Positions 18,289 through 28,000 of a stretch of 64,000 nucleotides of DNA are shown here, in pieces. Numbering within the stretch: the stretch's first letter is position 1; each line of letters starts with the position of its first letter. Made by a program: the position numbers and the translations under genes. The DNA is from Ignavibacteriales bacterium (lineage in GTDB: Bacteria > Bacteroidota > Ignavibacteria > Ignavibacteriales > Melioribacteraceae): NCBI GenBank assembly GCA_020635285.1, contig JACKAB010000011.1:1-64000 (forward strand), given 5' to 3'. The notes under the pieces were generated by a model. That model searched no databases. It saw only the letters and a program-made list of their open reading frames with translations, and was not told the origin of the DNA.

Positions 18289-19569
18289 TTATCTTTTGCC
18301 AATTATGCTAAACTCATAAATTATTTTTTGAGTTGCGCCAATATTATTTTTTACATAATTGTTGGATATATTCCCGAGTGATTTTCGTTTTTCTTCATTC
18401 GAAAATAATTCTCTAAAAACTTTATATGCATTGGTTTTATTTGTTATCTCAATTCCACTGCCAAGTTTTAACATTTTTTGTGCTTCTTGACTATTCTTAT
18501 TTTTTGGTCCAAAGATTACTGGAATTCCATAAACTGCTGGTTCTAAAACATTATGAATTCCTTGTTTAAAGCTGCCGCCAACATAAGCTACATCTGCGTA
18601 ATAGTAAAGAGTTAATAATATTCCAATTGAATCAACTAAAATTAATTTTTCATCTTTGTAATTATTCATGTAAGAAAATCTTATTGTGGAATTCCCTTTT
18701 AAAGTATTTTCTAATTCTTCCAGTCTTTCCATTGAAGGTTCGTGTGGGACAATAATTATAACAACATCTTCATCATTTTTAATAAGTTTTAAAATTGCTG
18801 GTAATATAATTTCTTCGTCAGCTTCCCAAGTACTGCCAAGCACAAAAACTTTTTTACCTTCAAAAAGATTAGATTTGAACAAACTTTTACTTTTTGCATT
18901 TATACTTTTTTGGTAAACACGATCAAATCTTGTATCTCCAACAACTGCCAGCTTTTCCTCCGGTATGTTAAAATCTCGGAAGCCTTCTTTATCTTTTTCA
19001 GAAACGGTAAGAATTCTAAGAAAGTTATTAAATAAATCAGTATGAAATTGCTTTGCGATTGGTAATTTTCTTTTAGATTTATCAGACATTGTTGCATCAA
19101 CAATAAACATTGCTACCTTGTATTGACTTAAAACCCATATAAAATTAGGCCAAAAATCATAACGCATAAAAAGAACTGCAGAAGGTTTAACCAAACCCAC
19201 AAATCGTTTTGCGTTTCTAACTGAATCAAATGGAAGGTAAGAAATAATATCTGCGTGAGGGTATTTTATTGAATTGTTATAACCAGACGGTGAAAAAAAT
19301 GTGACTAAAATATTAATATCAATATTTCGTTTTATTTGTTCAATTATTGGTTTTGCCTGTTCAAATTCTCCCAGAGATGAGGAGTGAATCCAGATTAATT
19401 TTTTGCTTCTATCTAGGTCAGTTAAGTTAAGAATAAGATTTTCAAATAGCCGCATCCTTCCTTTTATACCTGTTCGAATTTTTTTATCAAACAGACTTAA
19501 AAAATATAATCCAATTTTAAGCAATGGAAGAGCTATAATATTATATATGTAAAACCAAACTGATTTCAT
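18289..19569 (-). CDS. waaA: 3-deoxy-D-manno-octulosonic acid (Kdo) transferase
   Basis: Transfers Kdo from CMP-Kdo to lipid A, at the cytoplasmic face of the inner membrane. The protein has 426 residues, as usual for the family. An N-terminal membrane anchor (about residues 1-22) precedes the glycosyltransferase fold. The motif IHSSSLGEFEQAKPII (about 62-77) contains the conserved glutamate of WaaA, and the C-terminal half has LGSTWEADEE, GSFKQGIHNVLEPAVYG and the GPKNKNSQEA loop. It overlaps the family-9 glycosyltransferase gene by 4 bases, forming an LPS-core pair. Confidence 0.92.
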   Translation of the reverse strand: MKSVWFYIYNIIALPLLKIGLYFLSLFDKKIRTGIKGRMRLFENLILNLTDLDRSKKLIWIHSSSLGEFEQAKPIIEQIKRNIDINILVTFFSPSGYNNSIKYPHADIISYLPFDSVRNAKRFVGLVKPSAVLFMRYDFWPNFIWVLSQYKVAMFIVDATMSDKSKRKLPIAKQFHTDLFNNFLRILTVSEKDKEGFRDFNIPEEKLAVVGDTRFDRVYQKSINAKSKSLFKSNLFEGKKVFVLGSTWEADEEIILPAILKLIKNDEDVVIIIVPHEPSMERLEELENTLKGNSTIRFSYMNNYKDEKLILVDSIGILLTLYYYADVAYVGGSFKQGIHNVLEPAVYGIPVIFGPKNKNSQEAQKMLKLGSGIEITNKTNAYKVFRELFSNEEKRKSLGNISNNYVKNNIGATQKIIYEFSIIGKR

Positions 19570-20558
19570 GCTTTATTAATAAATTCTAATGTTTTCTGAA
19601 AAACAAATTGGGGTGATAATTCTAACATACATTTAAAATGCTTTTTAGGACAATCCTCTAACCCAATATGACTGCAGGGTCTGCAAGATAATGAATTATT
19701 TTCTAAAACTAAATTTTTTCCTTTATATGGAGCAAAACCAAAATCTCTAACTGTAGAACCAAAAATTGCAATTACCGGAATATTACTTGCTAATGATAAA
19801 TGCATTAAGCCGGAATCGTTACAAATTATTGCTTTACACATTTTCATATTGGCGGAAGTTTTTAGCATTTCATTATTGTTAGAAAGGTTTACTGAACCCG
19901 GAATTAGTTTAGAGATTTTTTCACAAACTTCAATATCGTCTTTTCCGCCAAATAATATTATTTTTTTACCGGTTTCCGTTAATTTATTTCCAAGCTCAAT
20001 AAAATATTCTTCAGGATACATCTTTGTTTTGTGCCGCGAGCCTGGGCAAATTCCAATATAAATCTTATCCTTTTCAAACAATGGTGAAATTTCTGAATCA
20101 GTGAAAATTTCCAGCCCTTTTTCATCTAAATTAAAATTTGGAATAGTTGCAGCATATCTTACAGGTATGGGAATTATCTCCCTGAACAAATTAATTTTAG
20201 TTTTAACAAGCAAAAACTTGTTTAATGCCGGTTTTTTAAAGCGAACAATTTTATTTGAAATTCCTTTTGAGATTTTTCTGCTTCTAAAATTGTTTTGTAA
20301 GTCAATAACTAAGTCGTAATTATTTTTTAATAACTGCTCTTTTGTTTCTTTTACATCATAATCTTTTTGTATTGTAATTAAAGAATTCATATTCGAATTG
20401 AGCAGCATAGAATCTTTATATTGTTCGCGCAGTAAAAAATCTATTTTTAATTTCGGATATTGTTTTTTAAGTGATCTAACAAATGGTGTTGTTAAAAGAA
20501 TATCGCCAAGAGAGCTTAAACGAATTATTAGTATTTTATTTGATTTTTCTAAATTCAC
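19566..20558 (-). CDS. Glycosyltransferase family 9 (heptosyltransferase-like)
   Basis: A 330-residue cytoplasmic transferase similar to the ADP-heptose:LPS heptosyltransferases. It shows the N-terminal IIRLSSLGDILLTTP (about 10-24), the GICPGSRHKTKMYP substrate loop (about 174-187), and CNDSGLMHLSLASNIPVIAIFG (about 246-267, in the order D-SG-H). A C-terminal cysteine cluster SLSCRPCSHIGLEDC then CM is typical of this subgroup. It most likely adds a sugar to the LPS core, in line with waaA directly downstream (4-base overlap). Whether the donor is ADP-heptose cannot be decided from sequence. Confidence 0.85.
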   Translation of the reverse strand: MNLEKSNKILIIRLSSLGDILLTTPFVRSLKKQYPKLKIDFLLREQYKDSMLLNSNMNSLITIQKDYDVKETKEQLLKNNYDLVIDLQNNFRSRKISKGISNKIVRFKKPALNKFLLVKTKINLFREIIPIPVRYAATIPNFNLDEKGLEIFTDSEISPLFEKDKIYIGICPGSRHKTKMYPEEYFIELGNKLTETGKKIILFGGKDDIEVCEKISKLIPGSVNLSNNNEMLKTSANMKMCKAIICNDSGLMHLSLASNIPVIAIFGSTVRDFGFAPYKGKNLVLENNSLSCRPCSHIGLEDCPKKHFKCMLELSPQFVFQKTLEFINKA

Positions 20559-20682
20559 AATAACAATTTTTTATTAAGTAGCAATTTAATGATTTTACAT
20601 GAGGCTTGCTAAACAGATATTGTGATATTATTTATTTATGTATATTTTTAGTAATTATAATTATTGAAATTAAGGGAAATAA

Positions 20683-20946
20683 ATGGCAACATTACCAGCT
20701 CCAGCGGTTAAAGAATCCTCCGAAAATTCTATTGAAAAAAAAGTTTATACAATGGTTCATACTTTGGAAAATTATTTACCACTTATGAATGACAGAAATA
20801 GATTGGCTTTTGCACTTTTAAATTATTTAAAGGGCCAAGGAGACGCACCGTTAATTACGGTAAAGAATAATAAACTTACTTTAACAAATATTTCTAAAAT
20901 TGATTTGGCAAAGTTGCTTGAAGAGAAGTTAGCTGAGTTAAAATAG
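20683..20946 (+). CDS. Small hypothetical protein, 87 residues
   Basis: Not a family I can name. It is a soluble, mostly helical protein with no signal peptide and no cysteine. The N-terminus is Ala/Pro-rich (MATLPAPAVKESS), followed by an amphipathic helix (VYTMVHTLENYLPLMNDRNR) and a short KNNKLTLTN turn, then a Leu/Lys-rich terminal helix. A good ribosome-binding site, AAGGGAAATAA, precedes the ATG, and the frame is clean, so it is likely a real gene. It stands alone between the divergent heptosyltransferase-like gene and the convergent Na/Pi-PhoU gene, so context gives no role. Confidence 0.65.
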   Translation: MATLPAPAVKESSENSIEKKVYTMVHTLENYLPLMNDRNRLAFALLNYLKGQGDAPLITVKNNKLTLTNISKIDLAKLLEEKLAELK

Positions 20947-21066
20947 TTTTTTATAGAAGTTATTCTAAATATTTAGATTTGTCTATACGGAATTCCATCA
21001 CGCGAGTCCATTTATTTTTAGTTATAAATCAAATCAGAAGAAAATCATTCTTACCTATATACTGCC

Positions 21067-23289
21067 TTAATTTAAGAAATAGTCAGAATCATCATTTATT
21101 CCATCTAGTTTATTATCATCCGAATTATTTCTTTTATCGGCATTATTATGTTGGTTTTTATTCTTCTCACCTTTTAATTCTAAAAATATTCTGGCGATAT
21201 TAGTTGCATTAGAACTTATCCTTTTTAAGGAATCAATTAAATCTAAATGAATTTCATCACTCTCAATCGATTCAGGAATGGCTTGGCGTATCCTTTCAAA
21301 ATGTGTGCGACGAAGTTCCATTTCCATTAGCCGGTATTTTTTATATTTCTTTTCCATTCTTTTTGCATTAACTAGATTGACCTCTTTTAGAACTTCAACT
21401 GCTCGGCTAATTTGCTTCATTGTCTTTAAATGATAATCTTCAATTTCTGTTTTGCCTTCAGCAGAAAACTTGACAAATTTTTCTAACCTCAATTTTGCTC
21501 TTGGAAGCAATCTCTTTGAAACAACATCTCCAATTGCTTCAAGCTCTGTAACGCAATGCATCATCTGAAAAACTTCATCAGCTCTTTCACCCTGTAAACT
21601 TTCTTGACCAATTTTAATTAAGTATTTAGAAATTCTATCATTTAAAAAATTTAATTCAAGTTCTTGCTCTTCAATACTTTCAATTATTTTTTCATTATCA
21701 CTTAAGAATGGGATAATAATATTCTCAACCATTTTTTGAGCTTTCAAAGCCATTCTAATAATTTCTGCTTTTGCTAAATTTAAAGCCAGTGTTGGCGTAC
21801 TAATTAAACTTTCTTCTAAAAACCTAGTTTTAAAGATACCTTCCTCATCCGCTTTATCAGATTTTGGTAAAATTTTCTCGATCAGTTTTGCAAACATATT
21901 TGTGAAAGGCAGCAATATTAAAGCAAGAACAACATTAAATACAGTGTGAGCATTTGCAATTTGACGAGGAAGCACATCTGCTAAATATGAAACACCAGTT
22001 AGATTTGAATCTCCTCCTGGAGAAATTGAACGAACAAATTTTGCAAAATCCGGAATCCACCAAATAAAAAGCAGGACTCCAATTACTTTAAACAAAGTAT
22101 GTGCAAAGGCAACTTTTTTTGCTTCTCTGCCGGCGTTAAAGCTTGCCAGTATTGCTGTAACAGATGTTCCAATATTAGCTCCAAGAATCAGCGGAATTGC
22201 TGCATCCAGAGAAATTAGACCTTGCGTACCCAAAATTATTATTATTCCTGCAAAAGCTGCACTGCTTTGAATTAAAGCTGTAAAAATGGTTCCTACTATG
22301 ATTCCTAAAAAGGGGTTTTCAAGATTCATTAAAACATTTATAAAAGGTTGATATGTTCTTAACGGATACATTGCATTGGACATTACATACATTCCGTAAA
22401 ATAAAATACCGAATCCTAAAATTAACTCGCCAACACTTTTATATTTTTTCGATTTTGCAAAAAAGAAAACAGCAAAACCAAGACCAATAACTATAAGTGA
22501 ATAATCTGTTAACTTAAAAGCAATTAGCTGGGTTGTTATTGTTGTGCCAATGCCGGCGCCAAGAATTATTCCCAAAGTTTGTGCAAAAGTCATAAGTTGG
22601 GCTTGAACAAAACTAACAAGCATTACGGTTGTAGCACTGCTGCTCTGAATTATCATTGTAATAAAGGCGCCAACAGCAACAGCAATTAACTTATTGTGAG
22701 TTAAAGTTTCTAAAATCACTCTAAGTTTTGCTCCTGCAGTTTTCTTCATTCCTTCGCTCATCATATTCATGCCGAAAAGGAATAAAGCCAATCCTCCTAT
22801 CAAACCGCTGACTAAAAAGAAAACCCAATTTGAGTTTCTTGCAAATGCCTTTAGATAAACTATATCATTTTCATTTGTATTTATTTTTATTCTTGCCGAA
22901 AATTCATATTCGCCTTCTTGTGAGCCAAGCTGTATTTCAGTTTGTGCAATTCCATTTGTATCTGTAAGAGCCAGAGATTTGTAGATTTTTGTTTTACTAT
23001 CCTTTGGGGGAATTGAAATGAGTTCAAAATAAACCGGAATGTTGGATAAGGGTTTTTCTTTATATTGAACTTTTACACTAAATGGTTTTGCCAATTTTTG
23101 ATTTACTGTAGCATAATAGATTTCAGCGTTAAAAACATCTCCATTGGTTTTGGTAAGTGTAATTTTTGAGGAATCAATAATTTCTATTTTTGTAGAATCT
23201 TTTTTTACTTCTTTTTTTATTTGTGCGGTTATGTTTGTGTGAAATGATAAAAACAATCCAAAAAATATTGTGGTTAAAAATGATTTCAT
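21067..23289 (-). CDS. Na/Pi cotransporter with PhoU domain and extracellular Ig-like domain
   Basis: A 740-residue membrane protein. It has a signal peptide (about residues 1-22) and then a periplasmic beta-sandwich (about 60-150), which resembles a Big-1-type Ig domain: SNIPVYFELISI, LTDTNGIAQTEIQLG, GEYEFSARI. After that come about eight membrane segments with both Na_Pi_cotrans motifs, TMIIQSSSATTVMLVS (about 212) and FTALIQSSAAFAGIII (about 336), and a cytoplasmic PhoU-like helical domain (about 500-700). The C-terminus is Asn/Asp-rich. The transporter part imports phosphate with sodium in known members. The added Ig domain is unusual and may stabilise the protein at the cell envelope. 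Confidence 0.85.
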   Translation of the reverse strand: MKSFLTTIFFGLFLSFHTNITAQIKKEVKKDSTKIEIIDSSKITLTKTNGDVFNAEIYYATVNQKLAKPFSVKVQYKEKPLSNIPVYFELISIPPKDSKTKIYKSLALTDTNGIAQTEIQLGSQEGEYEFSARIKINTNENDIVYLKAFARNSNWVFFLVSGLIGGLALFLFGMNMMSEGMKKTAGAKLRVILETLTHNKLIAVAVGAFITMIIQSSSATTVMLVSFVQAQLMTFAQTLGIILGAGIGTTITTQLIAFKLTDYSLIVIGLGFAVFFFAKSKKYKSVGELILGFGILFYGMYVMSNAMYPLRTYQPFINVLMNLENPFLGIIVGTIFTALIQSSAAFAGIIIILGTQGLISLDAAIPLILGANIGTSVTAILASFNAGREAKKVAFAHTLFKVIGVLLFIWWIPDFAKFVRSISPGGDSNLTGVSYLADVLPRQIANAHTVFNVVLALILLPFTNMFAKLIEKILPKSDKADEEGIFKTRFLEESLISTPTLALNLAKAEIIRMALKAQKMVENIIIPFLSDNEKIIESIEEQELELNFLNDRISKYLIKIGQESLQGERADEVFQMMHCVTELEAIGDVVSKRLLPRAKLRLEKFVKFSAEGKTEIEDYHLKTMKQISRAVEVLKEVNLVNAKRMEKKYKKYRLMEMELRRTHFERIRQAIPESIESDEIHLDLIDSLKRISSNATNIARIFLELKGEKNKNQHNNADKRNNSDDNKLDGINDDSDYFLN

Positions 23290-23315
23290 ATTTACATCAA
23301 TATTAAAATGAATGA

Positions 23316-23414
23316 GTCATTACGAGCGACTTGCAGCGAATTAGAAATCTTTTTCCCAAGCAATCTGCTAGTTGAAAGAAATTGCTTCATCTGCTATCTC
23401 AGATTCCTAATGAC
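23316..23414. repeat. Degenerate MITE-like inverted repeat
   Basis: The ends are inverted copies: GTCATTACGAG at 23316-23326 against the complement of TCCTAATGAC at 23405-23414. Inside are related AAGCAATCTGC and AATTGCTTCATCTGC segments that can pair. This is the layout of the short dispersed GTCATTGCGAG...CTCGCAATGAC elements common in many bacterial genomes. It lies between fbp and the Na/Pi-PhoU gene. Only one copy is visible here, so the family assignment is from memory of the pattern. Confidence 0.6.
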
Positions 23415-23427
23415 TTTCATAAATCAA

Positions 23428-24444
23428 TTATAAATTAATATCCTCTTTCAAAAATTCTTCAACTTTATCAACGGCCTCTTTACTTCCAATATAAATTGGA
23501 ACTCTTTGATGTAAATCAGTAGGCTGAATTTCTAAAATTCTTTTAGAGCCATCAATTGCTCTGCCACCGGCTTGCTCAATAATAAAAGCCATTGGATTAC
23601 ACTCGTACATTAATCTTAGTTTGCCGCTGGGATTTTTTCTATCAGCAGGATAAATAAATATGCCGCCGTATAACATATTTCTATGAATATCTGCAACCAT
23701 TGAACCAATATATCTGCCTGAATATGGTGTTCGTCCTCTATTATCGGCATCTTGAATATACTTAATATATTTTTTTAATCCGTTCCTCCAATATTTGTAA
23801 TTACCTTCGTTGATACTGTAAATATTGGCTTTTTCTGGAATTCTGATATTATCATGCGATAAAAGAAATTCGCCAAAAGCCGGATCAAGCGTAAATCCAT
23901 AAACTCCTTTACCAACTGTATAAACAAAAATTGTACTTGAGCCGTACACCACATATCCGGCTGCAACTTGTTCAGTTCCTTTTTGCAAACTATCTTCTAA
24001 TGTTCCCGGTGAACCATCATCGGGGCCAATTCTTTTATAAATTGAGAAAATAGTTCCAACGCTAACATTTGCATCAATATTCGAAGATCCATCTAAAGGA
24101 TCGAAAAGTAAAACGTATTTACCTATTTTATGATGTTCTGGAATGTGAATAATATCTTCTTCTTCTTCAGAAGCCATTGCACATAAATGTCCTCCATGAT
24201 CCATTGCTCTAAAAAGCATATCATGAGAAAACATATCTAGCTTTTTTACCTTCTCTCCATGAACATTATCATCGCCGGTAAATCCAATAATATCAGCTAA
24301 TCCGGCTTTGTTTACTTCAAGCGAGATTACTTTTGCGGCTAAAGAAAGTTCGTGTAATAATGCTGAAAGTTCACCAGTTGCTCCGGGAATTTTCTTTTCG
24401 CCTTCGTTAATGTGGCGAGTAAGCGTCATGAAATTTTTTGCCAT
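23428..24444 (-). CDS. fbp: Class I fructose-1,6-bisphosphatase
   Basis: Hydrolyses fructose 1,6-bisphosphate to fructose 6-phosphate in gluconeogenesis. The 338-residue length is normal for bacterial class I enzymes. The metal-binding signature FDPLDGSSNIDANVSVGTIF (about residues 113-132) is complete. EEEED upstream supplies the acidic residues, and the sugar-phosphate loops include GRYIGSMVADIHR and GGIFIYPADRKNPSGKLR. It lies 14 bases after the ABC exporter genes on the same strand and may share their transcript; no functional link is implied. Confidence 0.96.
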   Translation of the reverse strand: MAKNFMTLTRHINEGEKKIPGATGELSALLHELSLAAKVISLEVNKAGLADIIGFTGDDNVHGEKVKKLDMFSHDMLFRAMDHGGHLCAMASEEEEDIIHIPEHHKIGKYVLLFDPLDGSSNIDANVSVGTIFSIYKRIGPDDGSPGTLEDSLQKGTEQVAAGYVVYGSSTIFVYTVGKGVYGFTLDPAFGEFLLSHDNIRIPEKANIYSINEGNYKYWRNGLKKYIKYIQDADNRGRTPYSGRYIGSMVADIHRNMLYGGIFIYPADRKNPSGKLRLMYECNPMAFIIEQAGGRAIDGSKRILEIQPTDLHQRVPIYIGSKEAVDKVEEFLKEDINL

Positions 24445-24458
24445 TATATTATCCTAAA

Positions 24459-26252
24459 TTATGAAACTTCTCCAAGTTCCTGCTCTTTATATTGCAGTTG
24501 ATACAATTTATAGTAAATTCCTTTTTGGGCAAGTAAATTTTGGTGAGTGCCAATTTCGCGGATCTCGCCTTTGTGCATAACAATAATTTTATCGGCATTT
24601 TGAATTGTAGATAAACGATGCGCAATTACAATTGAAGTTCTACCAACCAATAATTTTTCTATTGCCCTTTTAATTAGCATTTCTGTTTCAGTATCCACGC
24701 TTGATGTTGCTTCATCCAAAATAAGTATTTGTGGATTAAAAGCCAAAGCGCGCGCAAAAGAAATTAGCTGCTTTTGACCAACACTTAGAGTAGAACCCTT
24801 TTCTTTAACTTCTTCATTATATTTTAGCGGCAGCTTTTGAATAAACTTATCTGCACCAACAATTTTTGCTGCTTCAATTAATTTTTCTTCAGAAAGGTCT
24901 TCAGAGTTTAAACCAATGTTTTGGAAAATATTTCCAGAAAAAAGGTAAACATCTTGCAGTACAACGGAAATCTTTTTTCTTAATTCGTGTTTATCCAAGT
25001 CCTTAATATTAATTCCATCAACTTTAATTTCACCATTTTCTATATCATAAAATCTAGTTAATAAACTTATTATACTGGATTTACCAGCACCAGTTGCTCC
25101 AACAATTGCAACTGTTTCGCCCGGATTTATTTTAAATGAAATATTTTTAAGAACATATTCATCTTTATTATAGGCAAAAGTTACATTATCAAATTCAACT
25201 TCACCTTTAAAATTATTAATTGTTTTTAGATTACGAGAATTATGAATTATAGTATCATCATCAAGTACATCAAATATTCTTTCAGAAGCGGCCATTGCTG
25301 TTTGCATTATATTATATTTTTCTGATAAATCACGTATTGGTCTAAAAAACATTTCAGTATATTGAATAAAGGCAAACAAAACGCCTATTGTCATTGAGCC
25401 TTGGAGTATGCTTCCGCCTCCATACCAAATAATTAATGCAAGTGAGATTGAGCTAAGAATTTCAACTACCGGATAAAATATTGCATAATAAAAAACGGAT
25501 TTTATTAAAGCATTTCTGTAATCAGAATTAATGGTTAAAAATTTTCTAAACTCAGAATTTTCTTTATTAAAAATCTGGACAATATTCATTCCCGTAATAT
25601 GTTCTTGCATGTAGGAATTTAATCTTGACAAATATTTCCGCTCATTTCTATATGCATCTCTAACTTTTTTTCTAAACAGAAAAGTTGCATAAAACAATAC
25701 CGGCAAAACCGAAAGAGTTATTAACGCTAACTGCCAGTTCATAAAAAACATAAATCCAAAAATCCAAAGTATTATGAATATATCACTAAAAACCATAACT
25801 ATACCAGATGAGAATAATTCATTTAAAGCTTCAACATCATTTGTTACTCTTGTAACTATTTTGCCAATTGGAGTTTTATCAAAATATTTTAGCGATAATT
25901 TCTGAATGTGAGCAAAAATTTTGACTCTTAAATCAAAAATAATTTTTTGTCCCATTAGCTGAGTAAAATATGTAAGTGCATATTGAATAACAGCTTGAAG
26001 CAATAATGTGCCGAATAAAATTAAAACTATATTTAATAATCCCTGATAATCTTTGTTGACAATTGAATCATCAACCGCAATTTTTGTAAGATAAGGACGC
26101 ACTGGTCCCAGACCAGCCACAATTATGTTTAATAAAATTGCACCAGCCACATATTTTTTATAAGGCTTAACATAACCAAGCAAACGTTTCATTAATTTTG
26201 AATCGTATGCTTTGCCCTTAATATCATCAGTATCTAAATTAACATCACTCAT
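24459..26252 (-). CDS. ABC exporter half-transporter, consensus-site subunit
   Basis: A 597-residue membrane ATPase of the MsbA/BmrCD/TM287-288 type. Six membrane segments lie in about 35-320, followed by a nucleotide-binding domain. Walker A is GATGAGKSS (about 391), the signature is LSVGQKQ (noncanonical second position), Walker B is ILILDEATSSVD with the catalytic glutamate, and the switch histidine is in AHRLST. It shares one base with the preceding half-transporter gene. The two are complementary: this one has an intact Walker B glutamate and a variant signature, the partner has the reverse. That pattern marks a heterodimeric exporter with one degenerate ATP site. The substrate could be lipids or drugs. 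Confidence 0.9.
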   Translation of the reverse strand: MSDVNLDTDDIKGKAYDSKLMKRLLGYVKPYKKYVAGAILLNIIVAGLGPVRPYLTKIAVDDSIVNKDYQGLLNIVLILFGTLLLQAVIQYALTYFTQLMGQKIIFDLRVKIFAHIQKLSLKYFDKTPIGKIVTRVTNDVEALNELFSSGIVMVFSDIFIILWIFGFMFFMNWQLALITLSVLPVLFYATFLFRKKVRDAYRNERKYLSRLNSYMQEHITGMNIVQIFNKENSEFRKFLTINSDYRNALIKSVFYYAIFYPVVEILSSISLALIIWYGGGSILQGSMTIGVLFAFIQYTEMFFRPIRDLSEKYNIMQTAMAASERIFDVLDDDTIIHNSRNLKTINNFKGEVEFDNVTFAYNKDEYVLKNISFKINPGETVAIVGATGAGKSSIISLLTRFYDIENGEIKVDGINIKDLDKHELRKKISVVLQDVYLFSGNIFQNIGLNSEDLSEEKLIEAAKIVGADKFIQKLPLKYNEEVKEKGSTLSVGQKQLISFARALAFNPQILILDEATSSVDTETEMLIKRAIEKLLVGRTSIVIAHRLSTIQNADKIIVMHKGEIREIGTHQNLLAQKGIYYKLYQLQYKEQELGEVS

Positions 26253-28000
26253 TATTCTATTTCTTTCAACTCTTCTTCTAGCAATTGTTTATTATGTAAA
26301 TCGGCATAAATGCCATTTAATGCAACAAGATCATCATGTTTTCCTTGCTCGGCAATAATTCCATTTTCGAGTACGATTATATTATCTGCATTTTTAACTG
26401 TAGAAATTCTATGACTAATAATAATGCTAGTTCTACCTTTCATAAATTCTTTTAGTTTGTTTAATATTTCTTCTTCAGTATGTGTATCGACCGCTGAAAA
26501 AGAATCATCTAGAATTAATATTTTTGGATTAATTGCTAGAGCTCTTGCTAAACTAGTTCTCTGTTTTTGTCCACCGGAAAGTGTAATTCCTCTTTCGCCA
26601 AGAATGGTTTCATAACCTTGAGAAAATGAATCAATATCTTTTTTAAGCTGTGAAATGTTAGAAACATTTTCGATAATTTCTGTATTTGGTTTTTCCAGCC
26701 CAAAAGCAATATTATTAAAAAGTGTATCTGAAAAGAGAAATGTTTCTTGAGATACTAATCCAATACTTTTGCGTAATATACTTTTGGGAATTTGTTTTAC
26801 ATTAATGCCATCAATTAAGATTTCACCTTTAGTGACATCAAAAAGTCTTGGGATTAAATTTATTAAGCTGGATTTTCCACTGCCGGTATGTCCAACTATT
26901 GCCAGTGAGCTTCCAACGGGAATTTTAAGATTAATATTATCTAAAACAGTTGGAAGCTCTTTGCCATATTTAAATGAAACTTTCTTGAATTCAATTCCAC
27001 CTTTTATTTCTACTTTGGTTTTCACAGAGTCCGAGGAATCTTCAACATCATCAATTTCCGCAAAAATTTTCAATAATCTTTTCATACTTGCAGAGGCTTG
27101 TTGAATAATATTTATTACCCAGCCAAAAGCAATAACTGGCCAAATTAATAAACTTAGGTAAGCAATAAATGCAATTATCTCACCGAGCGTAAGAGTTCCT
27201 TCAATGACCATCGAGCCGCCAATCCACATAACTATAATAACGGAAATTCCCGTTATCATAAAAAGCATTGGCATAAAGAAGGCTTGAATCTTTACCATCT
27301 CCATATTTCTGTTAAGATAATCCTTACCAAGTTTTGTAAACTGTTTTATTTCATCTTGTTCGCGTACGTAAGATTTAATAACTCGTATTCCGGAAAAACT
27401 TTCTTGAGCTTTTGAACTTAACTCACTGAATTTCTCTTGTATTTTTGTAAATCGACTGTGAATTTTCTTGCTTAGCTTATAGACTAAAAATGATAATATG
27501 GGAAGTGGAATTAGAGCGTAAATTGTTAACCAAACATTTAGATTTAACATTATTACTATTATAATAATAAATTTTGATATGGTATCAATCGAATACATAA
27601 CAGCTGGACCAATATACATACGAACAGCACTAATGTCGTTTGTGGCATGAGCCATTATGTTGCCGGTGGAATTGTTTTGAAAAAATCTTGTGGGAAGTTT
27701 TTGAATATGTTCCCAAAAATCACTTCGCAAATCAAATTCTATTCTGCGGGAAACAATTATAATTGTTGTTCGTATTAAGAATCTAAAAACTCCGCCAAAA
27801 ATTGCAGTACCAACAATTAACAAAGCATATTTAATAATTATTTCATTAGAAAGGTGTTTTTGCAAAGCATCAACACTATCTTTTAATAAAATAGGAATGT
27901 AAACCTGGGCAGCGTTAGATAGAAAAATAAAAAGTATTCCAAGAATAAGTTTTGTTTTGTATCTAAAAAAATATTTATTTAGTGTTTTAAGTGAGTTCAT
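26252..28000 (-). CDS. ABC exporter half-transporter, degenerate-site subunit
   Basis: A 582-residue half-transporter with six membrane segments (about 15-300) and an ATPase domain. Walker A is GHTGSGKSS (about 371), the signature is a normal LSGGQKQR, but Walker B reads ILILDDSFSAVD, with Asp in place of the catalytic Glu. The switch histidine is in SHRIST. Asp at this point is the hallmark of the degenerate subunit (TM287/BmrC-like) in heterodimeric exporters. Its end overlaps the next gene by one base, so the two are made together and most likely pair. Confidence 0.9.
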   Translation of the reverse strand: MNSLKTLNKYFFRYKTKLILGILFIFLSNAAQVYIPILLKDSVDALQKHLSNEIIIKYALLIVGTAIFGGVFRFLIRTTIIIVSRRIEFDLRSDFWEHIQKLPTRFFQNNSTGNIMAHATNDISAVRMYIGPAVMYSIDTISKFIIIIVIMLNLNVWLTIYALIPLPILSFLVYKLSKKIHSRFTKIQEKFSELSSKAQESFSGIRVIKSYVREQDEIKQFTKLGKDYLNRNMEMVKIQAFFMPMLFMITGISVIIVMWIGGSMVIEGTLTLGEIIAFIAYLSLLIWPVIAFGWVINIIQQASASMKRLLKIFAEIDDVEDSSDSVKTKVEIKGGIEFKKVSFKYGKELPTVLDNINLKIPVGSSLAIVGHTGSGKSSLINLIPRLFDVTKGEILIDGINVKQIPKSILRKSIGLVSQETFLFSDTLFNNIAFGLEKPNTEIIENVSNISQLKKDIDSFSQGYETILGERGITLSGGQKQRTSLARALAINPKILILDDSFSAVDTHTEEEILNKLKEFMKGRTSIIISHRISTVKNADNIIVLENGIIAEQGKHDDLVALNGIYADLHNKQLLEEELKEIE

